Source: Streptomyces sp. G-G2
GTDB taxonomy: Bacteria > Actinomycetota > Actinomycetes > Streptomycetales > Streptomycetaceae
Direction of reading: 5' to 3'
DNA: 62,862 bases
NCBI RefSeq assembly: GCF_030063135.1
Contig: NZ_JASISO010000049.1
Span: 1 to 62,862, forward strand
Shown here: positions 1 through 7,833 of the stretch, one piece after another
Position numbering within the stretch: position 1 is the first letter of the stretch
How the letters are laid out: each line of letters starts with the position of its first letter
Program-made: the position numbers and the translations under genes
The notes under the pieces: generated by a model
What the model was told of the DNA's origin: nothing
The model's input: only the letters and a program-made list of their open reading frames with translations
The model's database searches: none

Positions 1-179
1 TCATTCAGCTCAGCCGCGAACGCCGGATCAACCTTCGCCTTCTCATACTCAGCGGCAACCTCGTCCACCGCGGCGACCAACGCCTCCGGAATGAACTTGC
101 CACCGAAATCACCGAAATAGCCCTCGGCGTTGGGCACGGAACCCTCGGGGTCCGGAATGAAGAACTCGCTGGACGGCAT
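1..179 (-). CDS. trpB: Tryptophan synthase beta chain, N-terminal part (cut by window edge)
   Basis: Only the first 59 codons are in the window. The start is the ATG at 179-177, preceded on the minus strand by a TAGGAG ribosome binding site. The translation opens MPSSEFFIPDPEGSVPNAEG and continues into GDFGGKFIPEAL, the conserved TrpB opening (G-x-FGG-x-F-x-PE). TrpB is the PLP enzyme that condenses indole with L-serine to give tryptophan, in complex with TrpA. It lies downstream of trpM in the trpC-trpM-trpB order, with a 144-bp gap. The catalytic lysine lies outside the window, so activity cannot be judged. Confidence 0.95.
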   Translation of the reverse strand, partial: MPSSEFFIPDPEGSVPNAEGYFGDFGGKFIPEALVAAVDEVAAEYEKAKVDPAFAAELN

Positions 180-323
180 GCCAGAACTCCTACGGATGCA
201 AACGGAATGGACTGAACCGTATTGCGCCGCGCGTTCCACGGACGGCGAGCTCCACCGCCGCCTGAGCGGCAGCGGAGGCCGGACCGGAGCCCGGACGGGA
301 GTCCGGGCCAGGGCGTGGGACGG

Positions 324-536
324 CTACGACGCGACTCCGCCACGCCATCGCATGCCGTTGACCTGACCGGGCTCCGACCCGATCACGTACCGGACCCGCC
401 GCCCCCGCACGCGCCGGGCCGGGGCGCGGCAGCCGCGCGGGCGGCAGCCGCGCGCCAGGGGCGCGTGGGCCGACGGCACACCGGTCCGGCCGGAGGGGCC
501 GGATCGGGTGCGGGCGGCGCGGGCGGACGGAGTCAT
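324..536 (-). CDS. trpM: TrpM-like small basic protein
   Basis: This is a 70-aa ORF between trpC (10 bp upstream) and trpB (144 bp downstream), same strand. The start is the ATG at 536-534; the open frame extends upstream into trpC, but that part is shadow sequence. The protein is very arginine-rich in its middle (RGCRPRGCRAPARRVRGRR, two Cys) and ends in a glycine-rich segment containing SEPGQVNGMRWRGG. I assign TrpM from position, size and composition: Streptomyces coelicolor has a small trpM gene between trpC and trpB, reported to modulate tryptophan synthesis and differentiation. I see no enzymatic motif. The identity rests on synteny plus remembered family features, not on an alignment. 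Confidence 0.75.
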   Translation of the reverse strand: MTPSARAARTRSGPSGRTGVPSAHAPLARGCRPRGCRAPARRVRGRRVRYVIGSEPGQVNGMRWRGGVAS

Positions 537-546
537 GGTGCGGGTC

Positions 547-1356
547 TCAGCTCCGGCCGTGGCGCAGGGCGGGGTGGGCGCCCGCGGCGACCAGGTCGGC
601 CACGGCGGCCTTCGGGTCGCGGCCGGTGACCAGGGATTCGCCGACGAGGACGGCGTCAGCGCCCTCGTTGGCATAGGCGATCAGGTCGTGCGGTCCGCGG
701 ATGCCGGACTCGGCGACCTTCACGATGTGGGCGGGGATCTCGGGGACGACCCGCTCGAAGGTCGAGCGGTCCACCTTGAGGTCCTTGAGGTTGCGCGCGT
801 TCACGCCGATGATCCTGGCGCCCGCGGCGACGGCGCGTTCGGCTTCCTCCTCGTCGTGAACCTCGACGAGCGGGGTGAGACCGATGGACTCGGCCCGCTC
901 GATGAGGGAGACGAGGGCCTCCTGCTCCAGGGCCGCGACGATCAGCAGCACGAGGTCGGCGCCGTAGGCGCGGGCCTCCCAGAGCTGGTACGCGGTGACG
1001 ATGAAGTCCTTGCGCAGGATGGGAACGTCCACCCGGGCGCGCACGGCTTCCAGGTCCGCGAGGGAGCCGCCGAAACGGCGCTCCTCGGTGAGGACGGAGA
1101 TGACGGCGGCGCCGCCCGCCTGGTAATCGGCGGCCAGGGCTGCCGGGTCCGCGATCGCGGCGAGCGCGCCCTTGGAGGGGCTGGAGCGCTTCACCTCGCA
1201 GATCACCTTGACGCCTTCACCACGAAGGGCGGCGACGCCGTCCTTGGCCTGGGGCGCCTTGGCGGCACGCTCCTTGAGCTCGTCGAGGCTGACGCGCGAC
1301 TGCCTTTCGGCGAGGTCGGCGCGGACCCCTTCGATGATCTCGTCGAGCACACTCAC
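547..1356 (-). CDS. trpC: Indole-3-glycerol phosphate synthase
   Basis: 269 aa, the usual length for monofunctional TrpC. It closes the ring of CdRP to indole-3-glycerol phosphate in the cytoplasm. Visible (beta/alpha)8 motifs are EVKRSSPSKG (about residues 54-63, first catalytic Lys), ILRKDF (113-118, general acid Lys), GVNARNL, AESGIRG and VLVGESL near the C-terminus, which forms the phosphate-binding end. The first methionine (MSVLDEIIEGVR) is the typical start. It precedes trpM by 10 bp. The 148-bp upstream region separates it from the DUF2752 gene and may hold its own promoter; I found no tandem Trp codons there that would suggest attenuation. Confidence 0.97.
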   Translation of the reverse strand: MSVLDEIIEGVRADLAERQSRVSLDELKERAAKAPQAKDGVAALRGEGVKVICEVKRSSPSKGALAAIADPAALAADYQAGGAAVISVLTEERRFGGSLADLEAVRARVDVPILRKDFIVTAYQLWEARAYGADLVLLIVAALEQEALVSLIERAESIGLTPLVEVHDEEEAERAVAAGARIIGVNARNLKDLKVDRSTFERVVPEIPAHIVKVAESGIRGPHDLIAYANEGADAVLVGESLVTGRDPKAAVADLVAAGAHPALRHGRS

Positions 1357-1489
1357 GCGAGCGGCCCCCTTCCGGGTCGGTCGACTGGTTCAAGGTCAGT
1401 AATCAAATGGTATCCGCAGGAGGCGCCGGCCTCCGCACACGGTTGACGGCGTCCCATTGACTGGACATTCGGAATTTGATCTTCGATCG

Positions 1490-1506
1490 GAGGCCGTAAC
1501 GGCCTC
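1490..1506 (-). terminator. Short perfect hairpin after the DUF2752 gene
   Basis: GAGGCCG, a TAA loop and CGGCCTC form a perfect 7-bp stem that overlaps the stop codon of the DUF2752 gene. No U-tract follows in the minus direction, so this could be a weak terminator, an RNA 3'-end stabiliser or a chance palindrome. Confidence 0.4.
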
Positions 1507-2017
1507 AGGGGGCCAGTCCCGACCCGAACGGCAGGTTCCGGACAACGGCGAAAACCAGTGCCACGGCACCGATCCCCCACCAGTACAGCGGCTTCAAGGC
1601 CAGCCGGGGGGTCGGCCCGCCGCGATAGGCGCGAATCAGCCAAAGGATCATGAAACCCGCGAAGACGAAATAGCCGGCGACGGCCATCGCGTTCGCCCCG
1701 AGAGCGGTGAGCAGATCGCCGTGGGCGAACGCGTGGGCGCTGCGCAGGCCGCCGCAGCCGGGGCACAGGATGCCGGTCAGCCGGAACAGCGGGCAGACCG
1801 GGTAGTGGCCGGGTTCGTACGGGTCCACGGTGGCGACGTAGCCGAGGGCCGAGGCGGCCACGGCCAGCGTGAGCGCCGGGGCGGCCAGCCGCCGGGCCCG
1901 GGTGGGGGCCGGGGCGGCCGCGGGCCGGGGGGCGCGGCCCGGCACGGGCGCGGGAGTGGGAGGCGGCGGGGTGGCCGGCGAGCGGGAGGCGTCCACCCGC
2001 TGATTGTGGCCGGTCAT
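1505..2017 (-). CDS. DUF2752 membrane protein of the trp region
   Basis: 170 aa. A proline/alanine-rich N-terminus (residues 1-45) is followed by three probable membrane spans (about 46-64, 110-130, 148-165). The segment between spans 1 and 2 carries the DUF2752 signature with clustered cysteines (CPLFRLTGILCPGCGGLRSAH): Cys-x9-Cys-Pro-Gly-Cys-Gly-Gly-Leu-Arg-Ser. The function is unknown; the cysteine cluster could bind metal or a cofactor, which is inference. It belongs to a row of three small membrane-protein genes between trpE and trpC and is bracketed by hairpins at 1490-1506 and 2022-2051. A GTG or ATG further downstream could be the true start, because the N-terminus is low-complexity. 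Confidence 0.85.
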   Translation of the reverse strand: MTGHNQRVDASRSPATPPPPTPAPVPGRAPRPAAAPAPTRARRLAAPALTLAVAASALGYVATVDPYEPGHYPVCPLFRLTGILCPGCGGLRSAHAFAHGDLLTALGANAMAVAGYFVFAGFMILWLIRAYRGGPTPRLALKPLYWWGIGAVALVFAVVRNLPFGSGLAP

Positions 2018-2021
2018 GACA

Positions 2022-2051
2022 AAAGGCGCAGCCCGACGGGGCCGCGCCTTT
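2022..2051 (-). terminator. Rho-independent-like terminator after the HGxxPAAW gene
   Basis: AAAGGCGC and GCGCCTTT are perfect 8-bp arms around a G+C-rich loop with extra internal pairing (gccc/gggc). In the minus direction the stem ends in CCTTTTG, a short U-run, so it fits termination of the gene at 2070-2318 just before the DUF2752 gene starts. Confidence 0.6.
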
Positions 2052-2069
2052 CGAATCCGCTTCCGGACA

Positions 2070-2318
2070 TCAGGCCTTCGCGGCCTTGGCGGCGGCGATG
2101 ACCTTCGCGAGGTCGTTGTGGGCGGGCTTCGGAGCGCCCATGCCCGCCGCCTTCATCGCCATGCCGACGACTCCGCCGAGGGCCACGATCACCAGTCCGG
2201 CCCAGAAACCGATCTCGTTCCCCAGCACCATGAACGCGCCGGAGACGCAGAAACCGACGAAGGCGATGATGACACCGGTCCAGGCGGCCGGGGTGTGTCC
2301 GTGGTCTGTGCCCGCCAT
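2070..2318 (-). CDS. HGxxPAAW family small membrane protein
   Basis: 82 aa. The N-terminus reads MAGTDHGHTPAAWTGVII, which contains the His-Gly-x-x-Pro-Ala-Ala-Trp motif naming this actinobacterial family. Two membrane spans follow (about residues 13-33 and 38-58), then a basic, alanine-rich cytosolic tail (DLAKVIAAAKAAKA). The function is unknown. It is the second of three membrane-protein genes between trpE and trpC, 102 bp after the TIGR02234 gene, and a terminator follows at 2022-2051. An AGGAG-like site (GAGGAGCAAC on the minus strand) supports the ATG start. Confidence 0.9.
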   Translation of the reverse strand: MAGTDHGHTPAAWTGVIIAFVGFCVSGAFMVLGNEIGFWAGLVIVALGGVVGMAMKAAGMGAPKPAHNDLAKVIAAAKAAKA

Positions 2319-2420
2319 GAGTTGCTCCTCGTTGCTCTGTCGAACGCGTCTGGGTCGGACGCTCGGACACCATTGTCCCGCACCCCGGACGCCCCTCGCG
2401 CCCGGGGGGTGACCGGACGG

Positions 2421-3095
2421 TCAGTGCCCGGTCGTGGGGTCCTCGCCCCGGTCCAGCGCCTTCCACAGGTCCTCGGGCCGGTCCGGGTCCAGCACCGCGG
2501 CCTTGCGGGGGCGCGGGGAACCGTCGCGCTCGTAGCGGCCGCCCATCGCGGGCCAGCTCCGGCCGAAGCGCAGGGCCAGCAGCCCGGCCAGCAGGATCAG
2601 CAGCGCGCCCGCGGCCGTCACGTACGGCCAGGAGGTGTGGGTCAGCGCGGCCGCGTGGGCGGCGGTGTCAGCGGTCGTACGGGCGGCCGCCTCGTCCAGG
2701 GCCGCCCGGTCGCCCGCCCCGGCCAGTGCGGCCAGGACCGCGCCGAGCCCGCTCAGCGCGAGCAGCCCGGAGACCAGCAGTCGGCTCCGGCCGCGTACGG
2801 CGAAGACGGCGACCAGGGCCGCCAGGGCCACGATGGCCAGGGCCGCCGGGACCCCGGTGACCGCGCGCCCGTCGGCCGCCAGCGGCAGCGCGCCGCCCCC
2901 GGCCGCGGCGGTGGTGCCCCGCGCCCAGGTCCGGCCGGAGGCCAGCAGGACGACGGTGGCACCGAGCGTGCCGAGCAGCAGGGCCGCGGCGACGGTACGG
3001 CGGCCGCCGCCCCCGCGTGCCGCGGGTTCGCGATCGGGGTCGGCGGCGGGATGGGCATCGGTTCGGGGCTGGGGTACGGCGCTCACGCACCCCAC
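2421..3095 (-). CDS. TIGR02234-type trp-region membrane protein
   Basis: 224 aa from a GTG at 3095; another GTG three codons in (3086) is equally possible, and AGGGG lies upstream of both. It has four probable transmembrane segments (about residues 36-54, 80-98, 107-124, 155-175) and a soluble tail with PRKAAVLDPDRPEDLWKALDRGEDPT. That tail is typical of the actinobacterial trp-associated membrane protein family. The function is unknown. It begins 14 bp after trpE stops, so it is almost certainly co-transcribed with hisI-trpE, which argues for a role linked to tryptophan or anthranilate (inference). Confidence 0.9.
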   Translation of the reverse strand: MGCVSAVPQPRTDAHPAADPDREPAARGGGGRRTVAAALLLGTLGATVVLLASGRTWARGTTAAAGGGALPLAADGRAVTGVPAALAIVALAALVAVFAVRGRSRLLVSGLLALSGLGAVLAALAGAGDRAALDEAAARTTADTAAHAAALTHTSWPYVTAAGALLILLAGLLALRFGRSWPAMGGRYERDGSPRPRKAAVLDPDRPEDLWKALDRGEDPTTGH

Positions 3096-3109
3096 TATCC
3101 CCTACCGGT

Positions 3110-4600
3110 TCAGGACGAGTGGAGCCGGTTCGCCGCTCCGACCGCGCGGAGCACCGCGGCGGCCTTGTTCCGGCACTCGTCGTCCTCCAGCGCGGGCACC
3201 GAGTCGGCCACGACCCCGGCCCCCGCCTGCACGTACGCGGTGCCGTCCCGCAGCAGCGCGGTACGGATGGCGATGGCCGTGTCGGCGTCCCCGGCGAAGT
3301 CGAGGTAGCCGACGCAGCCGCCGTACAGCCCGCGACGGGAGGGCTCCAGCTCCTCGATGATCTGCATGGCGCGCGGCTTGGGCGCGCCGGACAGGGTGCC
3401 CGCCGGGAAGCAGGCGGTCAGCACGTCGAAGGCGGTCCGGTCCTCGGCGACCCGGCCGGTGACGGTCGAGACGATGTGCATGACGTGCGAGTACTTCTCG
3501 ATGCTCATGAAGTCGACGACCTCGACGCTGCCGGGCTCGCAGACCCGGCCGAGGTCGTTGCGGCCCAGGTCGACGAGCATGAGGTGCTCGGCGCGCTCCT
3601 TGGGGTCGGCCAGCAGTTCCTCGGCGAGGTCGTGGTCCTCCTGCGGGGTGGCCCCGCGGTGCCGGGTCCCGGCGATGGGGTGGACCATGGCCCGCCCGTC
3701 CTCGACCTTGACCAGGGCCTCGGGGCTGGAGCCGACGACATCGAAGCCGTTCTCGAAGCGGAAGAGATACATGTACGGGGACGGGTTGGTGGCCCGCAGC
3801 ACCCGGTAGACGTCCAGCGCTGAGGCCGCGCAGGGGGTCTCGAACCGTTGCGAGGGCACGACCTGGAAGGCCTCGCCCGCGCGGATGCGTTCCTTGATGT
3901 CCTCCACGGCCGCCTGGTACTTCTCGCCGCCCCACAGGGCGGAGTACGCGGGCAGCTCGGAGGCGGGCAGCGGCGCGGGCGTGTACGGCGCCGGGCGGGC
4001 GAGGTCGGCCTCCATCGCGTCGAGCCGGGCGACGGCGTCGGCGTATGCCTCGTCCACGCCCGAGTCGAGGTCGTTGTGGTTGATCGCGTTGGCGATCAAC
4101 AGGACCGTGCCGTCCCAGTGGTCGAGGACCGCGATGTCCGAGGTGAGCAGCATCGTCAGCTCGGGGAGCTGGAGGTCGTCGCGGGTGTGCTCGCCGATCT
4201 TCTCCAGGCGGCGCACGATGTCGTAGCCGAGGTAGCCGACCATGCCGCCGGTGAAGGGCGGCAGGCCGCCCGACAGGTCGCGGGGGGTATGCAGGGCCTC
4301 GATGGTCTCGCGCAGCGCGTCGAGGGGATCGCCGGAGGTCGGTACGCCGACGGGCGGGGTGCCGATCCAGTGCGCCTGGCCGTCGCGGACGGTCAGCGTC
4401 GCGTCGCTGCGGACGCCGACGAAGGAGTACCGGGACCAGGAGCGGCCGTTCTCGGCGGACTCCAGCAGGAAGGTGCCGGGGCGCTCCGCGGCCAGCTTGC
4501 GGTAGAGGCCGACCGGGGTGTCCCCGTCGGCGAGGAGTCGGCGGCTGACCGGGATGACCCGGCGGTCCCCCGCGAGCTTGCGGAACGTCTCAAGATCCAT
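3110..4600 (-). CDS. trpE: Anthranilate synthase component I
   Basis: 496 aa, normal for TrpE. It converts chorismate plus ammonia to anthranilate, the ammonia coming from a TrpG/PabA glutaminase coded elsewhere. LLESA at about residues 45-49 is the tryptophan feedback-binding motif, so allosteric inhibition is expected. The chorismate-binding domain shows HPIAGTRHRGATPQEDH, LVDLGRNDLGR, SIEKYSHVMHIVS and FPAGTLSGAPKPRAMQIIEELEP in the usual order. It starts with ATG 15 bp after hisI and ends 14 bp before the TIGR02234 gene. No trpL-type leader precedes it; it is embedded in an operon with hisI. Confidence 0.98.
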   Translation of the reverse strand: MDLETFRKLAGDRRVIPVSRRLLADGDTPVGLYRKLAAERPGTFLLESAENGRSWSRYSFVGVRSDATLTVRDGQAHWIGTPPVGVPTSGDPLDALRETIEALHTPRDLSGGLPPFTGGMVGYLGYDIVRRLEKIGEHTRDDLQLPELTMLLTSDIAVLDHWDGTVLLIANAINHNDLDSGVDEAYADAVARLDAMEADLARPAPYTPAPLPASELPAYSALWGGEKYQAAVEDIKERIRAGEAFQVVPSQRFETPCAASALDVYRVLRATNPSPYMYLFRFENGFDVVGSSPEALVKVEDGRAMVHPIAGTRHRGATPQEDHDLAEELLADPKERAEHLMLVDLGRNDLGRVCEPGSVEVVDFMSIEKYSHVMHIVSTVTGRVAEDRTAFDVLTACFPAGTLSGAPKPRAMQIIEELEPSRRGLYGGCVGYLDFAGDADTAIAIRTALLRDGTAYVQAGAGVVADSVPALEDDECRNKAAAVLRAVGAANRLHSS

Positions 4601-4615
4601 GGCGTGGGACCCTAC

Positions 4616-4978
4616 CTATTCGGCTTCGGCGGTGGGGAGCAGGACGTCGGCGTCGAAGCAGGTGCGGGAGCCGGTGTGGCAGGCCGCGCCGACCTGGTCG
4701 ACCTTGACGAGCAGGGTGTCGGCGTCGCAGTCGAGGGCGACGGACTTCACGTGCTGGAAGTGGCCGGAGGTGTCCCCCTTGACCCAGTACTCCCGGCGGC
4801 TGCGGGACCAGTACGTGCAGCGGCCGGTGGTCAGCGTGCGGTGCAGGGCCTCGTCGTCCATCCAGCCGAGCATGAGCACCTCACCGGTGTCGTACTGCTG
4901 GGCGATGGCGGGCACCAGACCGTCCGCGGAGCGCTTGAGGCGGGCTGCGATGGCGGGGTCGAGGGAGGACGTACTCAT
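4616..4978 (-). CDS. hisI: Phosphoribosyl-AMP cyclohydrolase
   Basis: 120 aa, a monofunctional HisI without a HisE domain. It opens the adenine ring of PR-AMP in step 3 of histidine synthesis. The motifs TGEVLMLGWMDDEAL, TTGRCTYWSRSRREYWVKGDTSGH and the zinc/magnesium site DCDADTLL...GAACHTGSRTCF are all present. The open frame extends over 2 kb upstream through the opposite-strand gene and the MFS gene, but only the ATG at 4978 begins the family sequence. hisI is split from the rest of the his operon by the MFS gene and by a plus-strand gene, and instead leads the trpE operon. Confidence 0.97.
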   Translation of the reverse strand: MSTSSLDPAIAARLKRSADGLVPAIAQQYDTGEVLMLGWMDDEALHRTLTTGRCTYWSRSRREYWVKGDTSGHFQHVKSVALDCDADTLLVKVDQVGAACHTGSRTCFDADVLLPTAEAE

Positions 4979-5071
4979 GCGGACCATTGTGCCGCGCGGG
5001 ACGGGTGGGAACGGAAAGGTGTCCGCCTGATGAGCAGGCGTGGGGCGCCTTCCCGCCGTAGGCTGGCCCGC

Positions 5072-5704
5072 ATGTCTACCCATGCGAAGCGTGAACGACT
5101 GCTGCTGGCAGACCTGTTGGAGTCGGCGGGGCCAGGGGCGCCGACGCTGTGCGACGGCTGGCGGACCCGGGAGCTGGCGGCGCACGTGGTGGTGCGCGAG
5201 CGCCGCCCGGACGCGGCGGCCGGGATCCTGGTGAGCGCGCTGAGGGCGCGGCTCGACCGGACGATGGCCGAGTACGCGGCCAAGCCGTACGAGGAGCTGA
5301 TCCAGCTGATCCGGAACGGCCCGCCGAAGATGTCGCCGTACTCGCTGAAGCAGATCGACGAGGCGGCGAACGCGGTGGAGTTCTACGTCCACGCGGAGGA
5401 CGTGCGGCGGGCGCAGCCGGACTGGTCGCCGCGCGAACTGGACCCGGTGTTCTCGGACTCGCTGTGGTCGCGCCTGGAGAAGATGGCCCGCCTGACGGGC
5501 CGTCGCTCGCCGGTGGGCCTGGTCCTGCGCCGCCCCAACGGCCAGACGGCGGTGGGCCACAAGGGCACCCCGGTGGTGACGGTGACGGGCGAGCCGGGCG
5601 AACTGACCCTGTTCTGCTTCGGCCGCCAGGACGCGGCCCGCGTCGAGCTGGACGGCGAGAAGGACGCGGTGGCGAAACTGACGACGGCGAAACTGGGCAT
5701 CTGA
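5072..5704 (+). CDS. TIGR03085 / DinB-type metal-binding protein
   Basis: 210 aa from the ATG at 5072. The sequence LCDGWRTRELAAHVVVRERRPDAAAGI at residues 28-54 is the N-terminal helix pair of the mycothiol-dependent (maleylpyruvate isomerase-like) DinB superfamily, in which a His in this helix helps bind metal. The middle has a second potential ligand region (EFYVHAEDVRRAQ), and the C-terminus resembles an SCP2-like sheet. The substrate is unknown; such proteins are thiol-dependent transferases or hydrolases. It stands alone on the plus strand between hisI and the MFS gene, divergent from hisI with a 93-bp gap. Confidence 0.85.
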   Translation: MSTHAKRERLLLADLLESAGPGAPTLCDGWRTRELAAHVVVRERRPDAAAGILVSALRARLDRTMAEYAAKPYEELIQLIRNGPPKMSPYSLKQIDEAANAVEFYVHAEDVRRAQPDWSPRELDPVFSDSLWSRLEKMARLTGRRSPVGLVLRRPNGQTAVGHKGTPVVTVTGEPGELTLFCFGRQDAARVELDGEKDAVAKLTTAKLGI

Positions 5705-5777
5705 GCCCGGGCGACGTTCGAGCCCCGGCCCGGCGAAACCCAGCCCCGCCGCCGACGAGCCCCGGCCCGGCCAACCC

Positions 5778-5812
5778 CAGCCCCGCCGGCGTGTGAGACG
5801 CTCCCGGAGGGG
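5778..5812. repeat. Dispersed intergenic repeat, degenerate copy
   Basis: Between the convergent TIGR03085 and MFS genes, CAGCCCCGCCGGCGTGTGAG and the GGAGGGG end resemble the 34-bp repeat at 38797-38830 and 46024-46057. A worse copy of the first half precedes it at about 5750-5770. It lies downstream of two converging genes, as such elements usually do. Confidence 0.6.
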
Positions 5813-5838
5813 CCACCGGGCCGGGCCGCGGGGATCCG

Positions 5839-7050
5839 CTACGGCTGCCCGAAGGAGAGTTCCGCCCGGCGGACCAGCGGGGCCGAGGTCCCGACGATCG
5901 CCCCCACCATGCTCAGGGCGCCCCCGGCGAGGAACACCGGGACGATGCCCCACAGCTCCACCGCCACCCCGAAGGCCGGGTACGCCAGCGGCGCCAGGCC
6001 CACGGCGGTGAAGGCCATCACCGAGCTGACCCGGCCCAGGTACGAGGGGTCCGTGGCCGTCTGGATCAGGGCGATGGCCAGGCCTCCGCAGATCCCGCAG
6101 ACCAGGCCCCCCGCCAGCGCCAGTCCCACCGCGACGGTGAGGGTCGGGGCCAGCGCCAGGGCTCCGATGGCCGCCGAGCCCACGATCAGGGTGAGGTTCT
6201 GGACGGCCCCCGCCCGCGGCACCCGCGGGACCAAGGTGAGGAAGAGGGCGCTGGACGCCGCCCCGGCCCCGAAGGCGCCGACCATCCAGCCGATTCCCGA
6301 CGGGCCCCAGCCGCGTTCCCCGGCCAGCAGGATCAGGCCGACGGTGAGCGGGGCCGACGTACCGAGCTGGCTGAGCGTGCCGGAGAGGATCAGGGGGCCG
6401 ATCAGGCCATGGTGACGGATGTAGGCCAGGCCCGAGCGGAGCTGCCGCCAGGGCGATTCCGGGGCCGCGTCCTCGGCGCCGCCCGGCTTCGGCAGGGGCG
6501 CGATACGGACCGCCAGCAGCAGGACCAGGGAGATCCCGAAGAGGGCGGAGGCCACCGCGAAGGCGGCCCCGGGGCCGCCCAGCCCCATCGCGAGCCCCGC
6601 CAGCGGCGGCCCGGCGGTGCCGCCCACGCGTTCGACGAGGCTGCGCAGCCCCTGGACCCGGACCAGCTGCCCCGGCCCGGCGATCCGCGGCGGCAGCGCC
6701 CCCACGGCGGGCATGAAGAGCGCGTCGACCGCGCCGAAGACCAGGGCGACGGTGACGAGCAGTCCCAGCCCGGGCGTGCCGAGGGCGAGGGCCCCGGCCA
6801 GCGCCAGCACCACCACGCAGCGCACCGCGTCCGAGGAGATGACCACCAGGCGGGGGCCGAAGCGGTCGGCGATCACTCCCCCGCCCAGCATGAGCAGGGC
6901 GCGCGGTACGGCGCCGGCCGCCATGACGAGGCCGACCTCGGCGGGCCCGGCGGTCTGCGCCGCCGCCCAGCCGAGGGCGAGGAAGTAGATCCCGTCCCCG
7001 ACCAGCGAAGCGGCGTAGGCCCCCAGCCAGCGCCAGATGTTCCCGTTCAA
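5839..7050 (-). CDS. MFS transporter (EntS/MFS_3-like exporter)
   Basis: 403 aa with about 12 hydrophobic spans in two halves. Loop 2-3 carries a GGGVIADRFGPR segment, the MFS motif between TM2 and TM3 (G-x3-D-R-x-G-R). The N-terminus (NIWRWLGAYAASLVGDGIYFLALGW) is like enterobactin-exporter type MFS proteins. The substrate is unknown. It sits 27 bp downstream of hisF on the same strand and so can be read from the his operon, but it is also common for unrelated genes to sit here. TIGR03085 converges on its 3' end. Confidence 0.88.
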   Translation of the reverse strand: MNGNIWRWLGAYAASLVGDGIYFLALGWAAAQTAGPAEVGLVMAAGAVPRALLMLGGGVIADRFGPRLVVISSDAVRCVVVLALAGALALGTPGLGLLVTVALVFGAVDALFMPAVGALPPRIAGPGQLVRVQGLRSLVERVGGTAGPPLAGLAMGLGGPGAAFAVASALFGISLVLLLAVRIAPLPKPGGAEDAAPESPWRQLRSGLAYIRHHGLIGPLILSGTLSQLGTSAPLTVGLILLAGERGWGPSGIGWMVGAFGAGAASSALFLTLVPRVPRAGAVQNLTLIVGSAAIGALALAPTLTVAVGLALAGGLVCGICGGLAIALIQTATDPSYLGRVSSVMAFTAVGLAPLAYPAFGVAVELWGIVPVFLAGGALSMVGAIVGTSAPLVRRAELSFGQP

Positions 7051-7077
7051 CCAGTCCCCCCGACCGGTCTGGGCCGT

Positions 7078-7833
7078 TTAGCGGACCGGGTGCCCGGCCC
7101 CCCGCAGCGCGTCCTTGACCTGGCCGATGCGCAGGTCGCCGAAGTGGAACACGGAGGCCGCGAGCACCGCGTCGGCGCCCGCCGCCACCGCCGGGGCGAA
7201 GTCGGACAGTTTGCCCGCGCCGCCCGAGGCGATCACCGGAACGCTCACGTGCTTGCGTACGGCCGCGATCAGCTCGGTGTCGTAGCCGTCCTTGGTGCCG
7301 TCGGCGTCCATCGAGTTCAGCAGGATCTCCCCGGCGCCGAGTTCGGCGGCCCGGTGGGCCCATTCGACGGCGTCGATGCCGGTACCCGTGCGGCCGCCGT
7401 GGGTGGTGACCTCGAAGGTGCCGGCCGCGGTGCGCCGGGCGTCGACGGACAGGACGAGCACCTGGCGGCCGAAGCGCTCGGCGATCTCCTGGATCAGCTC
7501 GGGGCGGGCGATGGCGGCGGTGTTGACGCCGACCTTGTCCGCGCCCGCGCGCAGCAGCTTGTCCACGTCGTCCGCGGTGCGCACGCCGCCGCCGACGGTG
7601 AGCGGGATGAAGACCTGCTCGGCGGTGCGGCGGACCACGTCGTAGGTGGTCTCGCGGTTGCCGGAGGAGGCGGTGATGTCGAGGAAGGTCAGCTCGTCGG
7701 CGCCTTCGGCGTCGTACAGCTTGGCCATCTCGACGGGGTCGCCCGCGTCCCGCAGGTTCTGGAAGTTGATGCCCTTGACGACCCGGCCGTTGTCCACGTC
7801 CAGGCAGGGGATCACCCGTACGGCGAGGGTCAT
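7078..7833 (-). CDS. hisF: Imidazole glycerol phosphate synthase cyclase subunit
   Basis: 251 aa (beta/alpha)8 barrel. With HisH it turns PRFAR and ammonia into IGP and AICAR. The two catalytic aspartates are seen in IPCLDVDNGRVVKG (Asp about 11) and LVLSVDARR (Asp about 130). Phosphate-binding loops VGGGVRTADD and IASGGAGKLSDF are present. Its ATG overlaps the ridA stop by 4 bases (ATGA), which indicates translational coupling in the hisDCB-hisH-priA-ridA-hisF operon. Confidence 0.98.
   Translation of the reverse strand: MTLAVRVIPCLDVDNGRVVKGINFQNLRDAGDPVEMAKLYDAEGADELTFLDITASSGNRETTYDVVRRTAEQVFIPLTVGGGVRTADDVDKLLRAGADKVGVNTAAIARPELIQEIAERFGRQVLVLSVDARRTAAGTFEVTTHGGRTGTGIDAVEWAHRAAELGAGEILLNSMDADGTKDGYDTELIAAVRKHVSVPVIASGGAGKLSDFAPAVAAGADAVLAASVFHFGDLRIGQVKDALRGAGHPVR

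Noticed and set aside
180..323. Small ORF between trpM and trpB
   Set aside because: No start with a ribosome site; only a CCCGGAC/GTCCGGG hairpin and the trpB ribosome site are seen.
1357..1504. Possible tryptophan attenuator before trpC
   Set aside because: No leader ORF with tandem Trp codons and no terminator/antiterminator pair could be found.
3017..3823. Plus-strand frames opposite trpE
   Set aside because: They are antisense shadows with no ribosome site or domain.
4979..7363. Upstream extension of hisI into the MFS region
   Set aside because: It has no family match, and the hisI domain begins at the ATG at 4978.
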